Positions 26,061-35,491 are shown, numbered from the stretch's first letter. The stretch is DNA of 64,000 bases from Symmachiella macrocystis (GCF_007860075.1 NZ_SJPP01000001.1:3569490-3633489), one strand, 5' to 3'. The notes: generated by a model from the letters alone, not told the origin. Numbers and translations: made by a program.

Positions 26061-28286
26061 ATGAAGAAACGGATTTGGATAGGACTGATTCTCGCCGTCG
26101 CCATCTTGGCGATCATCGCGTGGCCGGCGCTGGATTGGTATGTCACCTTGCCGGAGGGCCGCACCGCGACTTTTGTGGGCCGGCAGTCCTGTATCGAATG
26201 CCATTCCTCGGAGTACAAAAAATGGCAAGGCTCGGATCACGATTTGGCCATGGACTTGGCGACGCCGGAATTCGTCTTGGGCGACTTCAATGACACGCAA
26301 CTGGAACATCACGGCATCGTTTCCAAAATGCAGCGTCGCGGCGACGATTATTTCGTCGAAACCCAAGGCCCCGACGGCGAGACAGCGGAGTTTCAAGTCA
26401 AATATGTTTTTGGCTACCATCCGCTCCAACAATACCTAACCGAGTTGGAGCGGGGCCAAGTCCAGGTTTTGCCGGTCACGTGGGACACGGAGGAGAAACG
26501 CTGGTATTACGCCAATCCCGATGCCCCCTTCGGACCGGACGATCCGTTGCACTGGACCGGGTCCGCGCAAAACTGGAACCACATGTGCGCCGACTGTCAT
26601 TCGACCAATTTCGCCAAAAATTACGACGTCAAAACCGATACGCATAACTATTCGTTTCATGAAATGGACGTCAGTTGCGAAGCGTGTCATGGACCGGGGA
26701 GCATTCATGAGGAGTTGGCGAATTCGAGTTCCCTGTTCTGGGACCGCCATTACGGATACGGATTGGCTAAGCTCAAAGGTCCCAATGCACGCGCGCAGCT
26801 AGAGACCTGCGCTCCCTGCCATTCGCACCGACAACACATTCATCCTGGTTTCCAACCGGGAGAGAAGTTTCTCGACCATTTCAATTTATCATTGCTCGAA
26901 GATCATCTGTATCACGCCGACGGACAAATTGACGAAGAGGTCTACGTCTACGGTTCGTTTCTGCAAAGCCTGATGTATCGCAAAGGAGTCCGCTGCACCG
27001 ATTGCCACGACCCGCACTCGACAAAATTAAAATTCGAGGGGAACAAGCTCTGCACGCAATGCCATTTGCCGGCGAAATACGACGGCCCGAACCACCATCA
27101 TCACAAGATCGGCACCGACGGTGCTTCTTGCGTGGAATGCCACATGCCGTCGAAAAAGTACATGGTCGTCGATCCCCGCCGCGATCACAGTTTACGCGTG
27201 CCGCGTCCCGACTTGACCGTGAAGATCGGCACGCCGAATGCCTGTAATGGCTGTCACACAAAACCAGAAGAATCCCCGCAGTGGGCGGCGGATAAAATTG
27301 TTGAATGGTACGGCCCGAAGCGGCGGCAGGATCCGCATTATGGTGAAATCATCGATGCCGGGCGAAAGAGTGCGCCGTCGGCGGTCCCCAAATTGGCCAA
27401 ACTGGCTCGCAATCGGAACGAAGGGGCTATTGTGCGGGCGACGGCGGTGTCGCTGTTAGCGACCCGTTTTAATACCGCCGCAAGCCGCACCGCGGTTTAC
27501 AAGGCGCTTGAGGATGGCGACCCCTTGGTCCGGACCGCGGCGCTGCGATTGTTTGAAGGCTGGCAACCACGGACTCGCGAAGAGGCGGACGAGCAAAAAC
27601 GCCGTTTGGCGCCGCTCCTGAAGGATGCGTCCCGGTTGGTTCGGGTTACAGCGGCGCGACTACTGTCTGGATTGCCGCCGGGGGTGTTGAATTCTACTGA
27701 AAGCCAAGATCTCGCAGCTGCATTGGCTGAATACCAAGCCGGACTCAACGCGCATACAGATCAATCGGGAGTCCACCTGAGCTTGGGGCTGTTGTATGCC
27801 AACCAAGGCAAACCGCAGCAATCGGCCGAGGAATACCGCACCGCGATTCGCTTAGAACCGAGCGTTGCCGGGCCGCGTTCGAATTTGGCGGGGCTGCTCG
27901 AACAACAAGGGGAGACGGATGAAGTCCGCAAGCTCCGCGAAGAAGAAGCGGAGATCCTCGCCCGCGATGCGCGGCTGCTGCCAAACAATGCGACGATCCA
28001 TTATCGTTTGGGATTGGTAAACTATTTGCTCGGGCGAGAGGAGCAGGCGACAACTGCGCTGGAGCGGGCCTACGTGCTTGACCCGACGAGTCCCGATTTT
28101 TTGATGATGCTCACCCTGCTCTATGAAAAGCAAGAACAATGGGACAAAGCGGTCGATGCCGCCGACCGGTTGATGCGATTACAACCGGGCAATCGGATGT
28201 TCTTGGACATGAAAACGCGGATCGAGCAAGGCGCAGCCCAGCGCCGCCGCCCGAGGATTGGTCCACCGGAAAAAGCGGGCAACTGA
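26061..28286 (+). CDS. Octahaem cytochrome c fused to HEAT-like and TPR repeats
   Basis: The 741-residue product has an N-terminal membrane segment (residues 5-24) and then eight CxxCH haem sites: CIECH at 44, CADCH near 169, CEACH near 206, CAPCH near 250, CTDCH near 312, CTQCH near 331, CVECH near 357 and CNGCH near 394. This layout resembles the cytochrome c554/multihaem nitrite-type families. From about 425 to 560 come HEAT-like helices (AVPKLAKLARNRNEGAIVRA), then TPR helices (HLSLGLLYANQGKPQQSAEEY, LGLVNYLLGREEQATTAL). It should lie in the periplasm, anchored to the membrane, in electron transfer. The reaction is not known. The only start candidate near is ATG 26061. Confidence 0.85.
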   Translation: MKKRIWIGLILAVAILAIIAWPALDWYVTLPEGRTATFVGRQSCIECHSSEYKKWQGSDHDLAMDLATPEFVLGDFNDTQLEHHGIVSKMQRRGDDYFVETQGPDGETAEFQVKYVFGYHPLQQYLTELERGQVQVLPVTWDTEEKRWYYANPDAPFGPDDPLHWTGSAQNWNHMCADCHSTNFAKNYDVKTDTHNYSFHEMDVSCEACHGPGSIHEELANSSSLFWDRHYGYGLAKLKGPNARAQLETCAPCHSHRQHIHPGFQPGEKFLDHFNLSLLEDHLYHADGQIDEEVYVYGSFLQSLMYRKGVRCTDCHDPHSTKLKFEGNKLCTQCHLPAKYDGPNHHHHKIGTDGASCVECHMPSKKYMVVDPRRDHSLRVPRPDLTVKIGTPNACNGCHTKPEESPQWAADKIVEWYGPKRRQDPHYGEIIDAGRKSAPSAVPKLAKLARNRNEGAIVRATAVSLLATRFNTAASRTAVYKALEDGDPLVRTAALRLFEGWQPRTREEADEQKRRLAPLLKDASRLVRVTAARLLSGLPPGVLNSTESQDLAAALAEYQAGLNAHTDQSGVHLSLGLLYANQGKPQQSAEEYRTAIRLEPSVAGPRSNLAGLLEQQGETDEVRKLREEEAEILARDARLLPNNATIHYRLGLVNYLLGREEQATTALERAYVLDPTSPDFLMMLTLLYEKQEQWDKAVDAADRLMRLQPGNRMFLDMKTRIEQGAAQRRRPRIGPPEKAGN

Positions 28287-28380
28287 ACTGAGTTTCACGC
28301 TTCCCCTCCGGGGGACTTTTGTGCAGGATAATGCTCGGGTGTTGTGGAATCTGTATCGATCAAATTTGAGGGAGCTTGTG

Positions 28381-29673
28381 ATGCGCTATTGCTGTTGGGT
28401 ATTGAGTCTTCTGCTTTTGACCGCGACCGGCTGTTCCCAGGAGGAACCGTTGCCCGCCGCCGTCGCCGATTCTCCAGTGGAGGAATCCGAAAAAGTGGCA
28501 GTGCCCTCCCAACCCGAGCAGGAAGCGGCGGTCGCCACACAGCACCGACCGTTGTCTCGCGCGGAGATTTCCGAGGGATGGATTCAACTGTTTGATGGCG
28601 AATCGCTGTATGGTTGGAAGGCGACCAACGACGTCAACTGGAGCGTTGAGAATGGCGAGATTGTCGCCACGTCGGGCGAACCAGGTTGGTTGAACACGAC
28701 CACGCAATTCGCCGACTACGAGCTCCGCTGCGAATGTTGGGTCGAAAAGGGAGGCAACAGTGGCTTGTTTTTGCGCGCACCGCTCGAACCCCAGGACCCG
28801 GCAGTCGATTGCTATGAATTCAATCTGTGCGACACGCATGAGGCATTTGCCACGGCTAGTTTGGTGACACGGCAACAGCCAGCGCAACTGGTTGCCAACG
28901 ATGGTGAGTGGGTGGCGTATCACATCACTGTGGGGGGAAATCAAATCATCGCAAAGGTCGACGGCAAAACGGTTCTCGATTTCACCGACGAGAGTCCTGA
29001 TCGGCCGGTCACCGGATACATCGGGCTGCAATTTCGCAAAGGGATGGTCAAATTTCGCAATATCGCTTTAAAGCCGTTGGGAACGTTGCCAATTTTCAAC
29101 GGCACGGATCTCACCGGTTGGCGCGTTGTCGAAGGGGGGAAAAGCACGTTTGAGGTCCAGGAGGGAGCCATTCACGTTTCCGATGGTCGGGGCTATCTGG
29201 AAAGTGAATCAACATGGGACGACTTTGTGTTGCAGGCGGAAATTATTTCCAACGGCGAACACCTCAACTCCGGCATCTTCTTCCGGGCGCTGCCCGCTCC
29301 CTCAGCCGATCAGATGAACGGTTATGAAGCGCAGGTCCGCAACGAGTGGAAAGGGGATGATCGCAATCAACCGGTCGATTTTGGCACCGGCGGCATCTAT
29401 CGTCGTGTTCCCACGCGGCGGGTGGTCAGTACCGATCACGAGTGGTTCACGATGACGGTGATCGCGCAGGCCGCTCACGTGGCGGTGTGGGTCGATGGTT
29501 TTCCCGTGACCGATTGGACGGACGAGCGCGCTCCGGCCGAAAATCCTCGCGAAGGATTGCGCACCGCAGCCGGACACTTCAGCATCCAAGGACACGACCC
29601 GACCACTGACTTGTCCTTCCGAAAGCTCCGCGTCGCCAAATTGCCCCCGCCGCGAATCAAAGAAATGCCGTAG
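28381..29673 (+). CDS. Lipoprotein with two DUF1080 (3-keto-disaccharide hydrolase-like) domains
   Basis: The lipobox LTATGC follows a short hydrophobic stretch, so the 430-residue protein is likely lipid-anchored. It carries two concanavalin-like DUF1080 domains: the first about residues 55-220 (GWIQLFDGESLYGWKA, GGNSGLFLRAPL, YIGLQFRKGMVKFRNIALKP), the second about 225-425 (LPIFNGTDLTGWRV, LNSGIFFRALPAP, FSIQGHD). DUF1080 proteins bind or cleave glycans; one group are 3-keto-disaccharide hydrolases. The frame is open from 28258, overlapping the upstream gene, but ATG 28381 with GAGGGA upstream and the lipobox fixes the start. Confidence 0.85.
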   Translation: MRYCCWVLSLLLLTATGCSQEEPLPAAVADSPVEESEKVAVPSQPEQEAAVATQHRPLSRAEISEGWIQLFDGESLYGWKATNDVNWSVENGEIVATSGEPGWLNTTTQFADYELRCECWVEKGGNSGLFLRAPLEPQDPAVDCYEFNLCDTHEAFATASLVTRQQPAQLVANDGEWVAYHITVGGNQIIAKVDGKTVLDFTDESPDRPVTGYIGLQFRKGMVKFRNIALKPLGTLPIFNGTDLTGWRVVEGGKSTFEVQEGAIHVSDGRGYLESESTWDDFVLQAEIISNGEHLNSGIFFRALPAPSADQMNGYEAQVRNEWKGDDRNQPVDFGTGGIYRRVPTRRVVSTDHEWFTMTVIAQAAHVAVWVDGFPVTDWTDERAPAENPREGLRTAAGHFSIQGHDPTTDLSFRKLRVAKLPPPRIKEMP

Positions 29674-29731
29674 GGGATTTCGACCGGCACGATTGGACAT
29701 CGTGTGAACGGGGCAGCGGATCCCTCTCGGC

Positions 29732-30724
29732 TCAGTACTGTTCCGGTTTGAGCAACCGTTGCATCTCTTCGGTGTTCATGTTTTTCGGCGTGGCGACGTA
29801 TTCGCCGGTGACAATTCGTTTTTCCACATCTTCGCCCTGGAGATGTTTCATCATCGACATCACTGCTTCGTAACCCATCTTGACCGGGTCCTGCAGCACG
29901 ATGCCGTGGACCTGATCGTTGGACAGTCCGTCAATCAACGGTTCGTTGGGGTCGAAACCGACAAATTTGACTTTGCCGGTCAGCCCCAATTGTTCAATCG
30001 CTTTGCGAACTCCTTCGCCGTTGGGTTCGCAGACAGCGAAGATTCCGTTGACCTGTCCTTCGTATCTCTGCAGGATCTGCGTGGCATTGGCAAAGGCTTC
30101 TTCCGGAGTGACTCCGGCGTATTGGTCCGAGGAAATCACATTGACTTCGGGATAAGCCTCTTTGAGTTTCGCCAGAAACCCTTCTTCGCGTTGTTCGGTA
30201 GATTCGCTGCCGGTCTTATACCGCAGCAGGATGACGTTCCCCTTGCCGCCGATACTTTCGGCCAAGGTCTGGGCCGCTAATTCTCCGCCGTGCCAATTGT
30301 CGGTCGCCACGTAGGAGACCGTATTCGATTCATCATCCAAGCCGCTGTCGAAAATGACGACGGGAATTCCCGCTTCTTTAGCGACGTTGACGTGCTCGAT
30401 GAGCGCTTGTGAATCGAGTGGCGCCAGGCAAATGCCGTCTACGTTTTTGACGATGAAATCCTGAACCACATCGACCTGACCTTTCGTGTCGGACTCCAGC
30501 AACGGGCCTTTCCAGAGCACCTCGACATTTCCCAATTCGTCAGCGGCGTTCTGGGCGCCGGCATGGACAGATTTCCAAAACACGTGCGACGTTCCTTTGG
30601 GGATCACGGCGATCGTATATTGTTTCTCGCCGGATCCGGTGTTTGTCTCGGGTGATGAGGTGTCGTCACCGCCGCAGCCGACGGCTAGGGCCAAAATACC
30701 AACGAGGAAAATGCGGGGCGTCAT
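29732..30724 (-). CDS. Sugar ABC transporter substrate-binding lipoprotein (RbsB-like)
   Basis: This is a periplasmic sugar-binding protein of the Peripla_BP_4 family. The lipobox AVGCGG lies after a hydrophobic signal (RIFLVGILALAVGC). Typical ribose/galactose-type motifs follow: IAVIPKGTSHVFWKSVHAGAQNAA, DGICLAPLD, GIPVVIFDSGLDDE, VATDNWHGGELAAQTLAE and VNGIFAVCEPNGEGV, with FVGFDPNEPLIDGL near the end. Length 330 is usual. No permease or ATPase genes are nearby, so it is an orphan binding protein. GGAG stands before ATG 30724. Confidence 0.87.
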   Translation of the reverse strand: MTPRIFLVGILALAVGCGGDDTSSPETNTGSGEKQYTIAVIPKGTSHVFWKSVHAGAQNAADELGNVEVLWKGPLLESDTKGQVDVVQDFIVKNVDGICLAPLDSQALIEHVNVAKEAGIPVVIFDSGLDDESNTVSYVATDNWHGGELAAQTLAESIGGKGNVILLRYKTGSESTEQREEGFLAKLKEAYPEVNVISSDQYAGVTPEEAFANATQILQRYEGQVNGIFAVCEPNGEGVRKAIEQLGLTGKVKFVGFDPNEPLIDGLSNDQVHGIVLQDPVKMGYEAVMSMMKHLQGEDVEKRIVTGEYVATPKNMNTEEMQRLLKPEQY

Positions 30725-31072
30725 GGGGGCTCCAACAAAAATCTCAATGAGGAATGATTCGACGTGTAGGGAAATCTATTAGCTGGTTGCATCGTACCAG
30801 CCTCGTGATGCGGCACCAAGTCAGCCGTGAATTCCGCAGCGGCCGGATGCTGTATTTGCTTGTTGAATACTTGAATTGCAGGTGTATCGAGCATTTATTG
30901 TTTCATTCTTAATTGCTGGAGTGCGACCGGTTTTGTTGGATGAAGACCCTGCTAATTTTTGGCGAATTTATCTGAGAACTTATCTTGCTGCGGATTTGGT
31001 GTTGAGATAGAATCGAGAGATTCGTTCGCTGTTATTTCTCCACTTTGCACCGAGAGTGCAAAGGAGTCGGTC
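30725..31072. other. Intergenic region with candidate promoter for the murJ transcript
   Basis: No gene is supported. A sigma70-like pair, TTGCTG (30985-30990) and TAGAAT (31008-31013), separated by 17 bases, points at the small gene at 31073. Confidence 0.5.
30985..31013 (+). promoter_or_regulatory. Candidate promoter upstream of the small conserved gene and murJ
   Basis: TTGCTG and TAGAAT with a 17-base spacer, about 60 bases ahead of GTG 31073. Confidence 0.4.
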
Positions 31073-31474
31073 GTGGCTTGTTTAAGCGTATACCAGGAAG
31101 GGCTTCGCGAAGCCGAGCGCCATAAGTGGATCGAAAGCGAAAAGCAGGGGTGGGACGTCGGATCTGTCGCCCTCGGGCAATGGTACGATCGCTATTGGCC
31201 CCACTATTGCCGCGGCAAATGTTTAGAGCATTTGACGGGCAGGCAACACTGGACGGAGTTCGGTGACAACGACTTCGGTCTGATTCCCCGACTGCTGGTC
31301 GAAAACGACCTACTGCTGGATCGCATCCTCGATCGCGTGCTACGCGGTTACGAAAACCTGGATGTGATTTGCTGGTCCTTGGAATGGGGTCTACCGATCG
31401 ATCCCGTTATGAGCATTCTGCACCAGTTGAATATCAACCGGGCACGGCTCGAACCGACTCCCGCCCGCATCTGA
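31073..31474 (+). CDS. Small conserved protein of unknown function
   Basis: I do not know its function. The 133-residue product has no signal or membrane segment. It is rich in aromatic and charged residues, with segments EAERHKWIESEKQGWDVGS, WPHYCRGKCLEHLTGRQHW and EFGDNDFGLIP; I believe I have seen similar proteins in planctomycete genomes. The frame opens earlier (TTG 30959), but GTG 31073 has AAGGAG six bases upstream, which decides the start. murJ begins 23 bases after the stop, so they very likely form an operon, suggesting an envelope-linked or merely co-expressed role. Confidence 0.7.
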   Translation: MACLSVYQEGLREAERHKWIESEKQGWDVGSVALGQWYDRYWPHYCRGKCLEHLTGRQHWTEFGDNDFGLIPRLLVENDLLLDRILDRVLRGYENLDVICWSLEWGLPIDPVMSILHQLNINRARLEPTPARI

Positions 31475-31497
31475 GGCATAGCGACCGGTTGACCTCT

Positions 31498-33141
31498 GTG
31501 CAGAATCCCTCCGAAACTGCGGCTGAATCCGGTATCGTCGGTGGCGAGGCGGATGCTCCCGCTCAACACCGGCAACGGCTGTTTTCCGGACTGCGAATCG
31601 TTAGCCTTTGCACGCTGCTCAGTCGGGTTTTAGGTCTGATCCGCGACATGGGCATGGCCGCTTTGTTTGGTCTCTCTCCCATCGCCGATCACTTTGTCGT
31701 TGCCTTCAGCATTCCCAATCTCGCCCGGCGTCTGTTTGGCGAGGGAGCCCTCTCCGCGTCGTTTCTGCCGGTGCTCACGCGGGAACTGCAAAAACCGGAT
31801 CGCGAAAACGTCTGGAGGCTCGTCAGCGCCGTCTTCGCGCTGTTGACTGTTACTTTGACAGCCTTGGTGCTTGTCGGTGAACTCGGTATTTGGGGACTGC
31901 TGAAATGGGGTAGCCGCGATACGGACATCCATATCCTCCTGGGCCTCACCGCGGCCATGTTGCCTTATCTGATTTTGATCTGCCTGGCTGCGCAGGTGAG
32001 TGCGGTTCTGCATGTGTTGGGGCATTTTACGTTACCTGCTTTGGTGCCGGTGATGTTAAATCTGTTTTGGATCGCTACGCTGTGGTTGGTCGCCCCATTA
32101 TTCGCTCCCGATGCGCTCAGTCAGGCCTATGCGATCGCTGCTGCCATTATCGTCGCCGGAGGCGTGCAAGTCGCCATGCAGTGGCCGCTGCTCAAAAAAT
32201 ACGGCTATCACTTTCGCACGGACTGGAGCTCAGCCATGCCCCGCGTTCGAGAAATCGCGTGGGCCACATTACCGGTCATGCTGGGCATGTCGACCACGCT
32301 GATCAATACCCTCGCGGACCGATTGATCGCCTGGGGCTTTGCCCGGTTTTTAGAGAACCCGCCACTCCAAGAGGGGGCAGCGGCGGCGCTCTATTATGCC
32401 CAGCGGCTCTACCAATTCCCGCTCGGCGTGTTTGGTGTCGCACTGGGAACGGTGTTGTTCCCCCTGCTTGCGCGGCATGCGGCACAACAACGCTATGACC
32501 TCTTGCGGAACGATTTGACATTGGGACTGCGGTTGGTGGTCGCCATCGGATTTCCTGCCAGTGTGGGGTTGGTACTGATGGCACGACCGCTGGCGACAAC
32601 CTTGTTTGAATACGGCGAATTTGACGCCGGTGACTCGGCGCGCACGGCTGGGTTGATTGCCGGATATGGCTGCGGCGTTTGGGCCTATTGCGGACAGCTC
32701 ATATTATACCGGGCCTATTACGCGCTCGATGACCGCACGACACCCCTCCGAGTGGGGCTAGCCAGTGTAGCTGTGAATCTGGCGCTCAATCTGACATTGA
32801 TCTGGCCGCTGGGCGGAGAAGGATTGGCGTACGCGACAACGATTTCCGCTACGCTACAAGTGCTTGTGCTGACGTGGATGATCCAATCCCGCGCCGGACA
32901 GATCGACGCTGGCCGCCTATGGAGGACGGTCTACAAAGCCGGCATAGCGACCGCCGTGATGTCAGCGGCTTGCTTCGTCGCCATGTGGATGTGCGGCGAT
33001 GCCCAAGGAATTCCATCCCGCGTGCTGAGCGTGGTGATTCCCGTCGCGGTGTCGGTAATCACCTATTACGCCGCCGCGACGCTGTTGGGCATGAACGAAC
33101 TAAAGATGCTCCTCCGCCGCAAGGTCGACGAGGAGCATTAG
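31498..33141 (+). CDS. murJ: Lipid II flippase MurJ
   Basis: MurJ flips the peptidoglycan precursor lipid II across the inner membrane. The 547-residue product has about 14 hydrophobic segments. The N-terminal signature LSRVLGLIRDMGMAALFG, the motif VAFSIPNLARRLFGEGALSASFLPV and QRLYQFPLGVFGVALGTVLFP are diagnostic of the MurJ/MviN group. The open frame begins at 31369 inside the upstream gene; GTG 31498 just past that gene's stop is the more likely start, though no strong ribosome site is seen. Its presence is in line with a peptidoglycan wall, which planctomycetes are now known to have. Confidence 0.9.
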   Translation: MQNPSETAAESGIVGGEADAPAQHRQRLFSGLRIVSLCTLLSRVLGLIRDMGMAALFGLSPIADHFVVAFSIPNLARRLFGEGALSASFLPVLTRELQKPDRENVWRLVSAVFALLTVTLTALVLVGELGIWGLLKWGSRDTDIHILLGLTAAMLPYLILICLAAQVSAVLHVLGHFTLPALVPVMLNLFWIATLWLVAPLFAPDALSQAYAIAAAIIVAGGVQVAMQWPLLKKYGYHFRTDWSSAMPRVREIAWATLPVMLGMSTTLINTLADRLIAWGFARFLENPPLQEGAAAALYYAQRLYQFPLGVFGVALGTVLFPLLARHAAQQRYDLLRNDLTLGLRLVVAIGFPASVGLVLMARPLATTLFEYGEFDAGDSARTAGLIAGYGCGVWAYCGQLILYRAYYALDDRTTPLRVGLASVAVNLALNLTLIWPLGGEGLAYATTISATLQVLVLTWMIQSRAGQIDAGRLWRTVYKAGIATAVMSAACFVAMWMCGDAQGIPSRVLSVVIPVAVSVITYYAAATLLGMNELKMLLRRKVDEEH

Positions 33142-33410
33142 CTGGTGTAGGTCATACTACGTACGACGTTGATTGGGGGCATGTGATATCTGCGCGTTTT
33201 GACTCGCCATTTTCGAGAGTTTTTTACAGCGACGGTTGGCAGATGTTTCTGAGGATCAGCGATTTTGAACTCACCGATTTTGGCTGATCCACTGTGCGTT
33301 TAGAGGGAGGGAAATGCCACTGTAACTCGGCGTACTATTCACAGTTGTCGCTATCCTTCGAAGCGAGGTTAATGTCTTTGGCCATTTGCTCGTTCGTTTG
33401 CGGCATTGAA

Positions 33411-34700
33411 TTAATGTGCAACTAGCGCACACGCGTCGCAGGTTTGGTTTGAACAGCCTCCGCCGAAGTGCCATGTCAGGCCCGTGCCGACCCAGTACGT
33501 GGCCAGTTCGTCTGAGGTGAAATCCCCAAAGGTCTCCGTGTCGCGAAACATGCCGCCGGCGAAGAAGTCCATATCGACGTTGGGAAGCAAGTCCTTAATC
33601 CCAAATCCACCTGTGAGACGATGACGGTTGAACGCCGGGAACTGCGCCTGCACGTAGCGGATGGCGGCTTGACCACCGGGAGGCGTCACGCCTCCAGCTG
33701 AATTCCCAACTTGCGTTCGTGTGGCGTTTTGAGCGTAAACATAACCCAGTCGCAGTTTGACGCGGTCGTTCACCGAATATTGGCTGCCGAATTGGAAAAC
33801 CCACTGGTCGTCGTAAACCGCCCCGAATAAATCCGTATCGGACCATTGCTTGAACAGGACGTCGGCTGCCAGCAGCAACCGCCCGTTCATCAGAGATTCA
33901 TCAGCGATGCCAAGCCCGTAGTTGTTCGGCAGATCGACAAAAATGTCAGAAATGATGGGATCACGCAGGGGCACATCGAGAATCGCCGCGTCGTCGAAGT
34001 TGTAGCTTTGTTTCGTTTGATAGTAAAAGCCGACCGTCGTCGCTGGCGCAATGTCGTAGTCGACACCGACCGACCCCCGTAATGCATAGTCATAGGCAGC
34101 TCCAGTCAGCCCCACGAACGGGCCGTCCAAAGTTCCATTGCCGAGTTGCAGCTTAGCACCAACCGACAATTCTTCAGTCACGTCAACGCCGGCCGCCACG
34201 TTGACATCCAGAAAGGCGAGAAAGGCTGAGGTGCCGTTGCTTTCGGGGACTTGGCGAAAGCTGCTACCGACCCCAGCGGAGCTGATCAGCCCCACACCTA
34301 GCGTGCCGGGAACACCCAGAGGACGCAGATCTTGCGCGACGGCGATGTTCCCCAACAGCGACCCTTGGCCTACGGACTTTGCCTCAAAAGGCCCCACGAG
34401 TTGGGAAAATAGACTCCCCGCTGGCGGATTGTTCGAGATGTTAAAGGTCGACTCGACCCATGATCCGCTGAACCCGAATGTGGTTCCGGTCAACCGTGCG
34501 ACCGTGGCAGGATTGCCGTTGATCGCCGACTGCACATCCTGCGGCCGTGCCAAACTCGCTCCACCCATCGCGCCGGACACGGGCATCATTGTGTTGTGTA
34601 ACTCGACGCCGAAGGCTTGCGCTTGCGCATTTTGAGCATTGATTGCGATTGTGCAAACTGAAATTGTCAGCACGATTAACGCTTGCAGATTGCGGTGCAT
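33411..34700 (-). CDS. FadL/OmpP1-family outer-membrane channel
   Basis: These 14-stranded outer-membrane barrels take up long-chain fatty acids or other hydrophobic compounds. The 429-residue product has a signal peptide (LIVLTISVCTIAINAQNAQA) and a mature start AFGVELHNTMMPVSGAMGGASLARPQDVQSAI, typical of the family with its plug and the N-P-A-x-x-A motif (INGNPATVARL). Alternating beta-strand patterns continue to the end. It ends with Cys-rich SNQTCDACALVAH rather than a terminal Phe, which is unusual for outer-membrane barrels. GGGGGAG precedes ATG 34700. Confidence 0.85.
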   Translation of the reverse strand: MHRNLQALIVLTISVCTIAINAQNAQAQAFGVELHNTMMPVSGAMGGASLARPQDVQSAINGNPATVARLTGTTFGFSGSWVESTFNISNNPPAGSLFSQLVGPFEAKSVGQGSLLGNIAVAQDLRPLGVPGTLGVGLISSAGVGSSFRQVPESNGTSAFLAFLDVNVAAGVDVTEELSVGAKLQLGNGTLDGPFVGLTGAAYDYALRGSVGVDYDIAPATTVGFYYQTKQSYNFDDAAILDVPLRDPIISDIFVDLPNNYGLGIADESLMNGRLLLAADVLFKQWSDTDLFGAVYDDQWVFQFGSQYSVNDRVKLRLGYVYAQNATRTQVGNSAGGVTPPGGQAAIRYVQAQFPAFNRHRLTGGFGIKDLLPNVDMDFFAGGMFRDTETFGDFTSDELATYWVGTGLTWHFGGGCSNQTCDACALVAH

Positions 34701-34740
34701 CGACGCTCCCCCGACTATGTTCTGAGATAGGCATTCACCA

Positions 34741-34767
34741 AGGCTCTCGTGAGCGAGGATAGAGCCT
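34741..34767. promoter_or_regulatory. Inverted repeat AGGCTCT/AGAGCCT near the FadL start
   Basis: Perfect 7-base arms are separated by 13 bases, 41 bases upstream of ATG 34700. It could be an operator or part of the leader; no factor can be named. Confidence 0.25.
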
Positions 34768-35155
34768 CAGGAAATTTGGTTGTGTCAATCAGGAAGAATC
34801 GGCAAAGTCCGATCCTTCGTCACAACTACTTCGATGCTTAAATTCGACCAATTCCAGAAACGGGCTATTGGAATAACGTCGAAAACTAGGTCAGAACGGC
34901 GGGATTAAGCGATTCGATCCGCAAAATCCGCAGAATCGATACCTTTTGACACTGACATGACATCCAGAACCGACATCAATTGGCGTCTTAGAATGCCAAG
35001 CAATGGGGGCCCAGAATGGGACGCCGGACATGCCGAGAAAATGTCTCATTGCGTAACAAATTATTCAGCATTCTAGCGAAGTAGAACGGTTGCTTGCTCT
35101 AGGACAGTCGATTGCTCAGATCTGCAAGAAGGTCGCCGTCTTCTCATGATCAACG

Positions 35156-35188
35156 AAAAAACCATCGACGTTTGCACGTCGACGGTTT
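35156..35188 (-). terminator. Terminator-like hairpin on the minus strand
   Basis: Arms 35159-35170 and 35177-35188 pair over 12 bases with one mismatch, and on the minus strand a T run follows. It lies about 115 bases beyond the tRNA terminator, so it may be a backup or belong to an unrecognised transcript. Confidence 0.5.
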
Positions 35189-35301
35189 GGATTCAAGATT
35201 CGATTAATAGGCAGCCTACTGCCGTCTGCGTCGGATCCTGTGACGAATTGAAGGGATGTTTCTAATTGGTTGTTCGAAACATCGGGAACGCTCAATCTAC
35301 T

Positions 35302-35334
35302 GAAAAAGAGCCCTAGGATTGCAATCGAAGGGCT
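35302..35334 (-). terminator. Intrinsic terminator of tRNA-Thr
   Basis: AGCCCT and AGGGCT pair, with an inner GATTG/CAATC pair, and on the minus strand the stem is followed by CTTTTTC. It starts eight bases past the tRNA 3' end. Confidence 0.8.
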
Positions 35335-35341
35335 TTTGTAG

Positions 35342-35414
<73 letters not shown>

Positions 35415-35462
35415 TTGGAGTGTAGGCAGTTCCTGCGGATTTTCGCGGAACGTCACAGCAAT

Positions 35463-35491
35463 GGTATATCTTACGTTGGCCGGTTTTGCAA
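35463..35491 (-). promoter_or_regulatory. Promoter of tRNA-Thr
   Basis: On the minus strand TTGCAA and TATACC are separated by exactly 17 bases, about 50 bases before the tRNA 5' end. Confidence 0.6.

Larger units (their letters stand above)
34701..35341. other. Long intergenic region between the FadL gene and tRNA-Thr
   Basis: No protein gene is supported. It contains a 7-base inverted repeat (34741-34747 with 34761-34767) close to the FadL start, a second minus-strand terminator-like hairpin at 35156-35188, and the tRNA terminator at 35302-35334. Confidence 0.55.

Noticed and set aside
28258-28380. Upstream extension of the DUF1080 lipoprotein into the cytochrome gene
   Set aside because: The lipobox and a good ribosome site place the start at 28381; the extension has no signal-peptide character.
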